18,839 bases of DNA, from assembly GCA_964365765.1 (NCBI GenBank), contig CAYIRB010000012.1:1-18839 (forward strand). The letters are read 5' to 3'. The notes under the pieces were generated by a model. It made no database searches and was not told where the DNA came from. It saw only the letters and a list, made by a program, of their open reading frames with translations. The stretch comes from CALRGE01 sp964365765. Its GTDB lineage: Bacteria > Patescibacteriota > Gracilibacteria > UBA1369 > 2-02-FULL-48-14. Below are positions 6,240 to 13,446 of the stretch, piece after piece (position 1 is the first letter of the stretch; each line of letters starts with the position of its first letter). Position numbers and translations under genes: made by a program.

Positions 6240-6644
6240 TAAAAACAGCTCCTTTACGTGATCGCGTCCTTTAAATAGCCCACTAACGTGGGTAGGATGA
6301 GGAAAGTCCGAGCAACATAAGGCATGAAATTCGCTAACGGCGAACGGTGCGGTCTCCAATAAAGCCGCGTCAGGGAAAGTGCCACAGAGACGATTAATAT
6401 GAAACGCCCCGGAATGCCGCAAGGCATGGGGACCTCGATTATATTGAGGTTGGCAAACCCTTTCTGTTGCAAGTCGGGAATGGATATTCGGAACCGGCCG
6501 CCTTAGGCCCCGAATAGCCCGACGCTTGAGCCTCGCAGTAATGCGCGGCCCAGATAGATGATCACGAGTCATAGCGAAAATGGAAACCGAAAGGCCTCCG
6601 CTACGCTACGGCTACAGAACTCGGCTTATCAAAGGGGCTTTTTT
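6240..6644 (+). ncRNA. rnpB: RNase P RNA (catalytic subunit, bacterial type A-like)
   Basis: This is the ribozyme that cleaves the 5' leader from precursor tRNAs. The universal P4 5' strand GAGGAAAGTCCGAGC is at 6299-6313. Its 3' partner region CAGATAGATGATCACGA lies near 6551-6567, and ACAGAACTCGGCTTATC is at 6614-6630. P1 is visible as AGCTCCTTT (6247-6255) pairing with AAAGGGGCT (6631-6639) with one G-U pair. A P3-like hairpin CCCAC/GTGGG lies at 6279-6292. The 3' end runs directly into a T6 tract, so P1 may double as a terminator stem. Between the P4 3' strand and the terminal conserved block is an insert of roughly 40 bases relative to the E. coli molecule, with a CC-GAAA-GG mini-hairpin, probably a lineage-specific helix. 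The ends are approximate. Confidence 0.96.
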
Positions 6645-6684
6645 GCCCTAGTCACACGAAGTGTGAGCATTAGGGCGTAAGCCC
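6634..6684 (+). other. Chain of mutually exclusive hairpins after rnpB
   Basis: Four complementary GC blocks alternate: GGGC (6635-6638), GCCC (6645-6648), GGGC (6673-6676) and GCCC (6681-6684). They allow GGGC-T6-GCCC, or a long hairpin GCCCTA...TAGGGC enclosing TCACAC-GAA-GTGTGA (6645-6676), or GGGC-GTAA-GCCC with a GNRA loop. The long hairpin is the strongest. Together they could terminate or attenuate rnpB read-through into the 6726 gene. Confidence 0.55.
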
Positions 6685-6689
6685 GCATC

Positions 6690-6709
6690 TATGCGCAATG
6701 TTGCGCATA
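6690..6709. repeat. Perfect 9-bp inverted repeat over the -35 region
   Basis: TATGCGCAA (6690-6698) and TTGCGCATA (6701-6709) are exact reverse complements separated by TG. The dyad occupies the place where the -35 box of the 6726 gene should be, so it may be an operator or activator site. Confidence 0.55.
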
Positions 6710-6712
6710 CGC

Positions 6713-6718
6713 TATACT
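6713..6718 (+). promoter_or_regulatory. Predicted -10 box of the sugar-phosphate transferase gene
   Basis: TATACT ends 7 bases before ATG 6726. No good -35 hexamer is seen; the expected position falls inside the 6690-6709 dyad, which suggests dependence on a bound protein. Confidence 0.5.
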
Positions 6719-6725
6719 CCCTCCG

Positions 6726-8165
6726 ATGAAAAAATCGGAAATCGCTTTCGGCCTTCTGCGCATTCCCATCGACTTCACCATGGTCGCGCTGGGATTCATG
6801 CTCGGCTACGGCATTCGAAAGCACGGCGACTTTATTCCGGGCATCCAGTTTCCGCTCGACGCCAGCACTTTTCCGCCGGTCACGGATTACTTTTACCTCA
6901 CGCTTTATTTTGCCGCTTTGCTCGTCGCGGTCTTTTTCTTTTTCGGCCTCTACAGTTTGAAAAATACCGACGGTCCCCTTCAAGAACAAAAGAAAGTCAT
7001 TATTTTTTCGACGGTCTGGATTTTGCTCGTAATCGGATACTTTTTCGCCGTAAGGCAAGTTTTCTTTTCTCGATTGGTTTTGGGAATGAGTTTTATGATT
7101 ACTCTCGCGCTCCTGATAGTCGCGCGCCTCATCCTCCATTTTATCGAGCGGCTTCTGTTAACAGCCGACATAGGCACAATCAAACTGCTCATGGTCGGAT
7201 CCAATAACGTAACGGAGAAAATTGCGCGGAACCTGTCCGCCGACCCGCATTACAGAATCCCGGGCTATATTTCCCTTAAAAACGTTCCGGTCGGCAATAT
7301 GCGCCGGCTCGGTTCCCTCGACGAGATTGGCAGAATGGTGAGAAAATACAAAATCGACAGAATAATTCAAACGGGCCACGACCTTTCATACGAACAGGAA
7401 CATCAAATTCTCGATTTCTGCAATGAAAATCACGTCGAATACTCCTTTGTGCCGGACATTTTGGAAATGGAAAGAAGCAACGTGGTCATCGTGCCGGTTG
7501 CCGGACTTCCCTTGATTCATTTGAAGCCGACGCCGCTCGACGGCTGGGGCAAAGTACTGAAAAGATCCTTCGACATTTTTTTCAGTCTGCTTGGCCTGAT
7601 TCTACTTTCTCCGTTCTTCTTGATAATTGCGATTTTGATCAAACTCGATTCCAAAGGCCCCGTTCTTTTCTCTAAACTCGACGACGGCACTCCCGCCTGC
7701 CGCGTAGGCCAAAGCGGCGACTGTTTCAAGTTCTACAAGTTTCGAACAATGAAACATAACACCCACAATTTGCGGCATGAACTCGCCAAACTGAGCCACC
7801 GCCACGGCCCGCTGATGAAAATCAAAGACGACCCTCGCGTAACTCCCTTCGGACGCTTTCTGCGCCGCACTTCAATAGACGAACTGCCGCAACTTTGGAA
7901 CGTCTTAAAGGGCGATATGACGCTCGTGGGCCCCCGCCCGCACATTCCGGAAGAAGTGGCCGAGTACGAAAAACACCATAAATTTTTGCTTACAATCAAA
8001 CCCGGAATCACCGGTCTCTCACAAATTTCCGGCCGCTCCGACCTCGATTTTGAAGAAGAAGTCCGTCTGGACACATATTACATCAAACACTGGTCGATTT
8101 TCTTCGACTTCAGGATAATATTGAAAACCTTTTTGGTCATTTTGAGCGGCAAGGCTGCGGATTAG
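6726..8165 (+). CDS. Polyprenyl-phosphate sugar-phosphate transferase (WcaJ/PglC superfamily)
   Basis: This enzyme type moves a sugar-1-phosphate from a nucleotide sugar onto undecaprenyl phosphate, the first membrane step of surface-polysaccharide synthesis. The 479-residue protein has four or five N-terminal hydrophobic segments (about 5-150), then a soluble CoA-binding-like domain (about 155-265, starting KLLMVGSNNV). The bacterial sugar transferase domain starts at KRSFDIFFSLLGLILLSPFF (279 onward). Its signatures are FYKFRTMK (about 336-343), DDPRVTPFGRFLRRTSIDELP with D385-E386, and GDMTLVGPRP, followed by KPGITGLSQISGR. This matches the exopolysaccharide polyprenyl glycosylphosphotransferase architecture. 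The sugar cannot be told; galU nearby makes glucose-1-phosphate plausible. The ATG is placed as in the other leaderless genes. Confidence 0.94.
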   Translation: MKKSEIAFGLLRIPIDFTMVALGFMLGYGIRKHGDFIPGIQFPLDASTFPPVTDYFYLTLYFAALLVAVFFFFGLYSLKNTDGPLQEQKKVIIFSTVWILLVIGYFFAVRQVFFSRLVLGMSFMITLALLIVARLILHFIERLLLTADIGTIKLLMVGSNNVTEKIARNLSADPHYRIPGYISLKNVPVGNMRRLGSLDEIGRMVRKYKIDRIIQTGHDLSYEQEHQILDFCNENHVEYSFVPDILEMERSNVVIVPVAGLPLIHLKPTPLDGWGKVLKRSFDIFFSLLGLILLSPFFLIIAILIKLDSKGPVLFSKLDDGTPACRVGQSGDCFKFYKFRTMKHNTHNLRHELAKLSHRHGPLMKIKDDPRVTPFGRFLRRTSIDELPQLWNVLKGDMTLVGPRPHIPEEVAEYEKHHKFLLTIKPGITGLSQISGRSDLDFEEEVRLDTYYIKHWSIFFDFRIILKTFLVILSGKAAD

Positions 8166-8206
8166 AACCACTGTTTGCATATGACGAATAGGAGTTTTAT
8201 GCTTAG

Positions 8207-8635
8207 AAAAATGCCTTACGCCTGCTCTCACACAAGCATTATTTAGGGTCAAAGAAAGCGCATTCAATTACCATAGATCATTTAACGTCCATAAATAACT
8301 TTCTAAAAAATATCAAAACACTCAAAATTAAAGAGTTGGAGAATATTAGGTTGTCACAATCTGTACTTTTTTTAGATTCATTTAACACAAGCATCGGCTA
8401 CAAACTTGAAGAAAAACTGAGACATGAAAACAATTTATCAAGATGTTATCGAATAGACAGTCGTGCACATGACTTAATTCAACTTACCGACATACTTTTA
8501 GGCGTGACAACATACATAAAGGAGAAAAAGGACACAAAAAGTAAGGCAAAACTAAGAGTGGTTGATTCTTTTAACAAATATAAACAATTCAACAAAAAAC
8601 ACTCCAACAACTATGAGAGTATCTACATGCTTTAA
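8207..8635 (+). pseudogene. 5'-truncated DUF3800-family gene remnant
   Basis: The open frame from 8207 (after a TAG at 8204-8206) to 8635 encodes about 142 residues without an early ATG; a TTG at 8336 would give 99. The segment RIDSRAHDLIQLTDILLG resembles the conserved C-terminal DSK...LQLADLLAG motif of DUF3800 proteins, an RNase H-like family common in mobile and accessory regions. The N-terminal half of that family, including its first acidic residues, is missing. The segment is visibly A+T-richer than sugar transferase and secA and rich in AAA, AAT and ATA codons, consistent with transfer and decay. A short unrelated reading MLRKMPYACSHTSII (8199-8246), preceded by AGGAG, overlaps the start and may be a frameshifted part. 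Confidence 0.55.
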
Positions 8636-8642
8636 ATGTGTA

Positions 8643-8809
8643 AGTAGTGGTTTGAAAGCCACATTTATCGGGTGGGTCTCCCCACTACTACATAAGCATG
8701 ATACATCATTTGATAAGACAAAGCAAGATTATGTCAATACATGTTGGCAATTCCACTTAGCTACACCAACCGACTAAATCAGTCGATACCAAACTGAAGA
8801 ACTGGCTAA
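8643..8809. other. A+T-rich scar with several hairpins
   Basis: Between the DUF3800 remnant and secA no gene is seen. AGTAGTGG (8643-8650) pairs with CCACTACT (8682-8689). This competes with GTGGG-TCTC-CCCAC (8672-8685). TGGTT/AGCCA with one G-U pair (8648-8661) nests inside the first. Further on, CGACT-AAATC-AGTCG (8771-8785) is enclosed by TTAGC/GCTAA (8757-8761, 8805-8809). These may be the end of a lost mobile element, terminators, or secA regulatory structure. Confidence 0.45.
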
Positions 8810-8831
8810 CCACATCGATCCCTGCTAAAAT
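8803..8831 (+). promoter_or_regulatory. Predicted secA promoter
   Basis: TAAAAT (8826-8831) ends 9 bases before ATG 8841. The -35 at 17 bases is weak (TGGCTA, 8803-8808). Confidence 0.4.
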
Positions 8832-8840
8832 CAACGGGCT

Positions 8841-11369
8841 ATGATTTTAAAGTTCCTGGAAAAAATTATCGGAGATCCGAAGAAGAAGGATTTGAAGCGT
8901 CTGGCGGTGGTGGTGGAAAAAATCAACCTGATCGAAGAGAAATATCAAAGCGAACTTACCGACGAAGATATTGTGAAAAAAACGGGGGAATTCAAGGATA
9001 GAATCGCAAAAGGGGAATCGCTGGACGCGATTCTGCCGGAAGCCTTCGCGTTGGTGAAAAATGCGGCGCGGCGTCTGATAGGCAAAAAGTGGCTTGTGCG
9101 AGGAAACGAATACACCTGGGACATGCTTCCCTACGACGTTCAGTTGATAGGCGGAATCGTCCTTCACGAAGGACGCATCGCCGAAATGAAGACGGGTGAA
9201 GGTAAAACACTGGTTTCGACCCTCCCCATTTACTTGAACGCGCTGGAAGGCAAAGGTGTGCACGTCGTAACGGTCAACGACTATCTCGCGCAACGCGACG
9301 CGGAATGGAACGGCGGACTCTTCAGATTCTTGGGACTTTCGGTCGGCATTATTTTGCATGGTCAAACTCCGGAACAGAAGCGGGACTCGTACAACGAGGA
9401 CATTACATATGGCACAAACAACGAGTTCGGATTCGACTACCTGCGCGACAATATGGCGCAACGTAAAGAAGATTTGACTCAACGCGGCTTGCATTACGCG
9501 ATCATAGACGAAGTGGATTCAATTTTGGTTGATGAGGCCAGAACGCCTTTGATTATTTCCGCCGCGGCGGAGGAATCAACCGAGAAATACATGATTTATT
9601 CCCGTTTGGTGCAAAACCTGCAGGAAGTCGAACACTACGAAATTGACGAAAAGCAAAAAGTGGCGACTCTGACCGAAAAAGGAATCGCAAAAATGGAAGA
9701 GCTTCTGGGCGTCAGCAACATTTACACCGAAAAAGGCTTCGAAGAAGTCCACCACATCGAACAAGCTTTGCGCGCAAACGCGGTCTATAAACCGGACGTG
9801 GATTACGTTATCAAAGACGGCGAAATTTTGATTGTGGACGAGTTCACCGGACGACTTATGCCGGGCCGCCGTTACGGCCAAGGTCTTCATCAGGCGATTG
9901 AGGCGAAGGAAGGAGTCGAAATCAAACGTGAAAGTAAAACACTCGCGACGATTACATTGCAAAACTATTTCAGACTTTTCAAAAAAATAGCGGGGATGAC
10001 AGGCACGGCGGTCACGGAAGAAGAAGAATTCATCAGCATTTACGGACTTAGCGTGTTGGAAATCCCGACCAATAAACTCCTTGTGCGCGAAGACAAACCG
10101 GACGCGATTTATAAAAACATTAAAGGAAAATTCATCGCGATCGCGGACAAAACCAAAGAATTGCACGAAAAAGGCCAGCCCGTTTTGATAGGCACGATTT
10201 CGGTTGAAAAGTCGGAAACTCTGTCAAAACTGCTGAGCGCCAAGGGGATACCGCACAGCGTGTTGAACGCGAAATTTCATGAGAAGGAAGCTGAAATTGT
10301 GGCGCAAGCCGGTCAACGGGGCACCGTAACAATCGCGACCAACATGGCCGGTCGAGGAACCGATATCAAACTCGGCGAAGGCGTTACCGACCTGGGCGGA
10401 CTTTGCGTTATCGGAAGTGAACGCCACGAGGCGCGCCGAATCGACAATCAGCTGAGAGGACGATCCGGCCGCCAGGGCGACCCGGGACTTACGCAATTTT
10501 ACGTTTCAATGGATGACGACCTTATGCGAATATTCGGCGGTTCAAAAATGAAGTCGCTTATGGACAAATTGGGACTTCCTGAGGACATCCCGATTGAGAA
10601 TCGAATGATCAGCGGCTCCATCGAAAGCGCGCAAAAAAAAGTGGAAGGCCACAACTTCGACATTCGAAAACACCTCGTGGAATACGATGACGTAATGAAC
10701 AAACACCGCGACATTATTTACAAACAGCGTCGAAAAATAATCGACACGGAAAATTTGAAAAACGACGTAATCGTTTTGATGGAAGAACAAATTGAACAGA
10801 TTGTCCTGCGCAACGGCGAAGACCGGAAAACAATTTGGGAGAACGTAAATACTCTTCACCGCGACCACGTGAATCCTCTCGCGGCGGAAACTCTTGAAGG
10901 AAAATCGCCTGATGAAATGATAGATATGATTAAAAAATATCTCGAAACCGAATACGAAGAAAAAGAAAAGAATCTGCCCGACTCTAATCTTATGCGCCGC
11001 GCCGAACGCGCGATGATGTTGCGAGTAATCGATCGAATTTGGATGGAGCACATTGATGAACTCCGCTACCTGCGCGAAGCGGTCGCCTTAAGCGGCTACG
11101 GCCAGCGCGACCCTCTGATCGAATACAAAAATCAGGCCTACATGCTCTTTGAGGAAATGATGGGCAGAATCGATTACGAAACCCTGACAACTTTAATGCA
11201 CGTTAAAATCAACGTTCAAATCATACAGCCTGCGCCACAACCCAAAATGCGCACAAACGAGGAGACGGTCGAAAAGAATCTTGAAACCGAAACTCGCGAA
11301 AACATTGGCCGAAACGATCCATGCCCTTGCGGATCGGGAAAAAAGTATAAGAAATGTCACGGGGCTTAA
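8841..11369 (+). CDS. secA: Preprotein translocase ATPase SecA
   Basis: SecA is the ATPase that pushes unfolded preproteins through the SecYEG channel. The 842-residue protein is somewhat shorter than the E. coli form but complete. It has Walker A MKTGEGKT (116-123) with the following VNDYLAQRDAEW, and the DEVD box at 223-226 followed by DEARTPLIISA. The preprotein cross-linking domain region is about 230-370, then MTGTA, and nucleotide-binding domain 2 has TNMAGRGTDIKLG and QLRGRSGRQGDPG. The helical scaffold and wing follow, and the tail is a zinc-binding SEC-C motif with Cys828, Cys830, Cys839 and His840, used for SecB, ribosome or lipid contacts. It stands alone here, with the next gene convergent: secA TAA and the opposing TAA overlap at 11366-11369. 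Confidence 0.98.
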   Translation: MILKFLEKIIGDPKKKDLKRLAVVVEKINLIEEKYQSELTDEDIVKKTGEFKDRIAKGESLDAILPEAFALVKNAARRLIGKKWLVRGNEYTWDMLPYDVQLIGGIVLHEGRIAEMKTGEGKTLVSTLPIYLNALEGKGVHVVTVNDYLAQRDAEWNGGLFRFLGLSVGIILHGQTPEQKRDSYNEDITYGTNNEFGFDYLRDNMAQRKEDLTQRGLHYAIIDEVDSILVDEARTPLIISAAAEESTEKYMIYSRLVQNLQEVEHYEIDEKQKVATLTEKGIAKMEELLGVSNIYTEKGFEEVHHIEQALRANAVYKPDVDYVIKDGEILIVDEFTGRLMPGRRYGQGLHQAIEAKEGVEIKRESKTLATITLQNYFRLFKKIAGMTGTAVTEEEEFISIYGLSVLEIPTNKLLVREDKPDAIYKNIKGKFIAIADKTKELHEKGQPVLIGTISVEKSETLSKLLSAKGIPHSVLNAKFHEKEAEIVAQAGQRGTVTIATNMAGRGTDIKLGEGVTDLGGLCVIGSERHEARRIDNQLRGRSGRQGDPGLTQFYVSMDDDLMRIFGGSKMKSLMDKLGLPEDIPIENRMISGSIESAQKKVEGHNFDIRKHLVEYDDVMNKHRDIIYKQRRKIIDTENLKNDVIVLMEEQIEQIVLRNGEDRKTIWENVNTLHRDHVNPLAAETLEGKSPDEMIDMIKKYLETEYEEKEKNLPDSNLMRRAERAMMLRVIDRIWMEHIDELRYLREAVALSGYGQRDPLIEYKNQAYMLFEEMMGRIDYETLTTLMHVKINVQIIQPAPQPKMRTNEETVEKNLETETRENIGRNDPCPCGSGKKYKKCHGA

Positions 11370-13444
11370 AACGCAAGCAACATATAAGTCCCATCATCGC
11401 TTTTTGCCGCAATTTTTACCCGTTCATCATCAAGCCAAGTTTGCGGCGACTCCGGCCCCGGCATAATAAGCGCGTAAGTCGCGCCCGCTTCAATCGCTTG
11501 GTCGAGGAGTTCACTTGTGTATTCTTCGGACACCAAGTCGTCTTTATCAAGACCGACGGTGCCGACTCCCGTCATTAAATAGGGATAAATATCCTCCGGA
11601 TAATATGGATTGTAAATAGCGTAAAAACTGAAAAGCTTATCGCCGGGTTTTTTCACTTCATTCAAGACTTTCATGACCTGCTCGGCTTGCGGTTTAAGCC
11701 AGATGGGGCGCTCATCAAAAGCGTACTGAGTGGCCAGCCAATAATAAACCATCGATGAAATTGTTTGCCCGCGCGGATATTCCTCATAGTCCGACTCCAC
11801 GAAGCGAACGGTGGTGAAAAAAAAGAAAAGTGCGATAAAAACCGCGAATGTCCACTTTTTCCAAAGCCAATTTTTGGCCGACCACGCGAGTGTTCCGCCC
11901 AAGAGCATCAGATCGAAAAGCGGCAAAAAATACTCCTGAATTTTAGCGCGAAGTTCCGGGAAAACCGACCCCAATTCTTTATCGAACAAAAAATATTGCA
12001 GCTTTTCCGGAAGACCGATTTGCGCCGCGACCGGCGAAAGTCGCGGATAAATATCCACAAACAAAATCGCGAAAAACCAAGAATAAATAAAAAAAGAATG
12101 TTTATCGAAATCCGGCTTGCGCCACGCGAAAATTACCAGAGGAATCGCGGAAAAAAATGTGAGATAACGAAGCGCGTCCGGCAGTCTGAACAAACTGCCG
12201 GCTTCCCCCGCATAAGCGGCGATCGCCGTTCCAACAACCATTAAACCGAGCAGAATTTTCTCGAATAAACTTGAAGATATTTCCAATTTCGGCAAAAAAA
12301 TCAAAGCGAATGCCAGCACCGCGAGTCCGGCGTAAAGAGCAAGCATTAAAAACAAACTCTGTCCGAATGCCAAAAGCGCTACGGTTACGAACCAAGGCGC
12401 GTAGAGCAACAATCCAAGACATATTCCCAACAAAACCGTCTTCATTAAAACCCGTCGTCCGGTCAGCCACGACCCCGCAAACACAAGACCCATGATTCCA
12501 AGCAGAATCGCGCCGATTTCAATGTTTGTGTAAAGCGAAAGCGCGACCATCAACGCAGTGGCGACCACAGGCTTCAAAATCTGTTTCAATTTTGCGTCGG
12601 CCTTTTCATTCAGCTGTTCAAAAATTTGCGGCAATAGCAAAAACCCGAAAAGAAAAATCAAAGCCAAAACGGTTCCCCTCGCGTTCTTGATTCTGAATCC
12701 CAAAAAAGTCACCAGCGACATGAAAATCACCAAGTATTCGCTTTTTTTAAATATATAGTCGGAAAATTTGCCGATCATCATGAGCATAATCGGCGCCAAT
12801 AAAACCATCACGGCGGCAGCCGCGACCCAAGGCGTCGTTCCAAACATCATAAACGCGGAGTGCATGGAAATCGGACCCGGGAAAAGTTCATGCCTCACAA
12901 TCGGAATCGCGCCCATGTCAAAAGGTTGATAAACATGCTCGAAAAACAAGTGCACGGCCGGCGCGACTTGCCCGAATAAAATGTCGTAATCCATTATTCC
13001 GTCGGCGAAAAACGCGATATAAGAAATCAAAAAATATAAAACAAGAAACCCGTAAACGGCCGCGGAGACGGAAGTCGGAGCGGGCATTGCTGTCCACTCA
13101 TCTAAAAACTTCCTTCGAAATTTCCAAACCGAAAGTCCGCTAAAAAGCGCGGAAACAAGAATCCACGCAACTTTATAATAAAGATGAGTGAGTCCCAAAA
13201 CGTAAAACAAAACCAGCGGAAAAACAAAACCCAAGGCAAGTCCGAAACAAAGTCTTAGCGCGCGCGTCAGCGCGCGTGGTTGTAAAACATAACTCAACGC
13301 GAGTCCGGGAATCAAAATCGCGATCAAAAATCCCAAATTCGACAATACGAAGGTCAGCCACAAATCCCAACTCCAAATTTTCCCGAAAAAATTACTGAAA
13401 TGTTCCCATGAAAGCGTGAAAGGCGCGTTCAACAGCCATTGCAT
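11366..13444 (-). CDS. Large polytopic membrane protein, possible GT-C glycosyltransferase
   Basis: The 692-residue protein has roughly a dozen or more hydrophobic segments from about 27 to 560, then a soluble C-terminal part of about 120 residues. I do not recognise the family with certainty. The layout resembles GT-C type lipid-linked-sugar glycosyltransferases: an acidic motif in an early outward loop (FADGIMDYDILFGQVAP), many membrane spans, and a C-terminal domain with YNPYYPEDIYPY and TYALIMPGPES. That assignment is inferred from architecture only. The start lies two bases after the ftsK stop on the same strand, so it is almost certainly co-transcribed with ftsK and translationally coupled. 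It converges on secA with overlapping stop codons. A transporter or a polymer-export protein is an alternative. Confidence 0.8.
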   Translation of the reverse strand: MQWLLNAPFTLSWEHFSNFFGKIWSWDLWLTFVLSNLGFLIAILIPGLALSYVLQPRALTRALRLCFGLALGFVFPLVLFYVLGLTHLYYKVAWILVSALFSGLSVWKFRRKFLDEWTAMPAPTSVSAAVYGFLVLYFLISYIAFFADGIMDYDILFGQVAPAVHLFFEHVYQPFDMGAIPIVRHELFPGPISMHSAFMMFGTTPWVAAAAVMVLLAPIMLMMIGKFSDYIFKKSEYLVIFMSLVTFLGFRIKNARGTVLALIFLFGFLLLPQIFEQLNEKADAKLKQILKPVVATALMVALSLYTNIEIGAILLGIMGLVFAGSWLTGRRVLMKTVLLGICLGLLLYAPWFVTVALLAFGQSLFLMLALYAGLAVLAFALIFLPKLEISSSLFEKILLGLMVVGTAIAAYAGEAGSLFRLPDALRYLTFFSAIPLVIFAWRKPDFDKHSFFIYSWFFAILFVDIYPRLSPVAAQIGLPEKLQYFLFDKELGSVFPELRAKIQEYFLPLFDLMLLGGTLAWSAKNWLWKKWTFAVFIALFFFFTTVRFVESDYEEYPRGQTISSMVYYWLATQYAFDERPIWLKPQAEQVMKVLNEVKKPGDKLFSFYAIYNPYYPEDIYPYLMTGVGTVGLDKDDLVSEEYTSELLDQAIEAGATYALIMPGPESPQTWLDDERVKIAAKSDDGTYMLLAF

Positions 13445-13446
13445 GA

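Noticed and set aside
8562..8777. Short plus-strand open frame overlapping the DUF3800 remnant
   Set aside because: No recognisable pattern; it spans the hairpin region and starts inside another frame.
8636..8840. Integron attC site or tRNA in the hairpin-rich scar
   Set aside because: No proper paired RYYYAAC/GTTRRRY core sites and no cloverleaf could be assembled.
10542..11051. Long minus-strand open frame inside secA
   Set aside because: It is antisense to a clearly conserved SecA coding region and reads as Phe/Val/His-rich shadow sequence with no domain.
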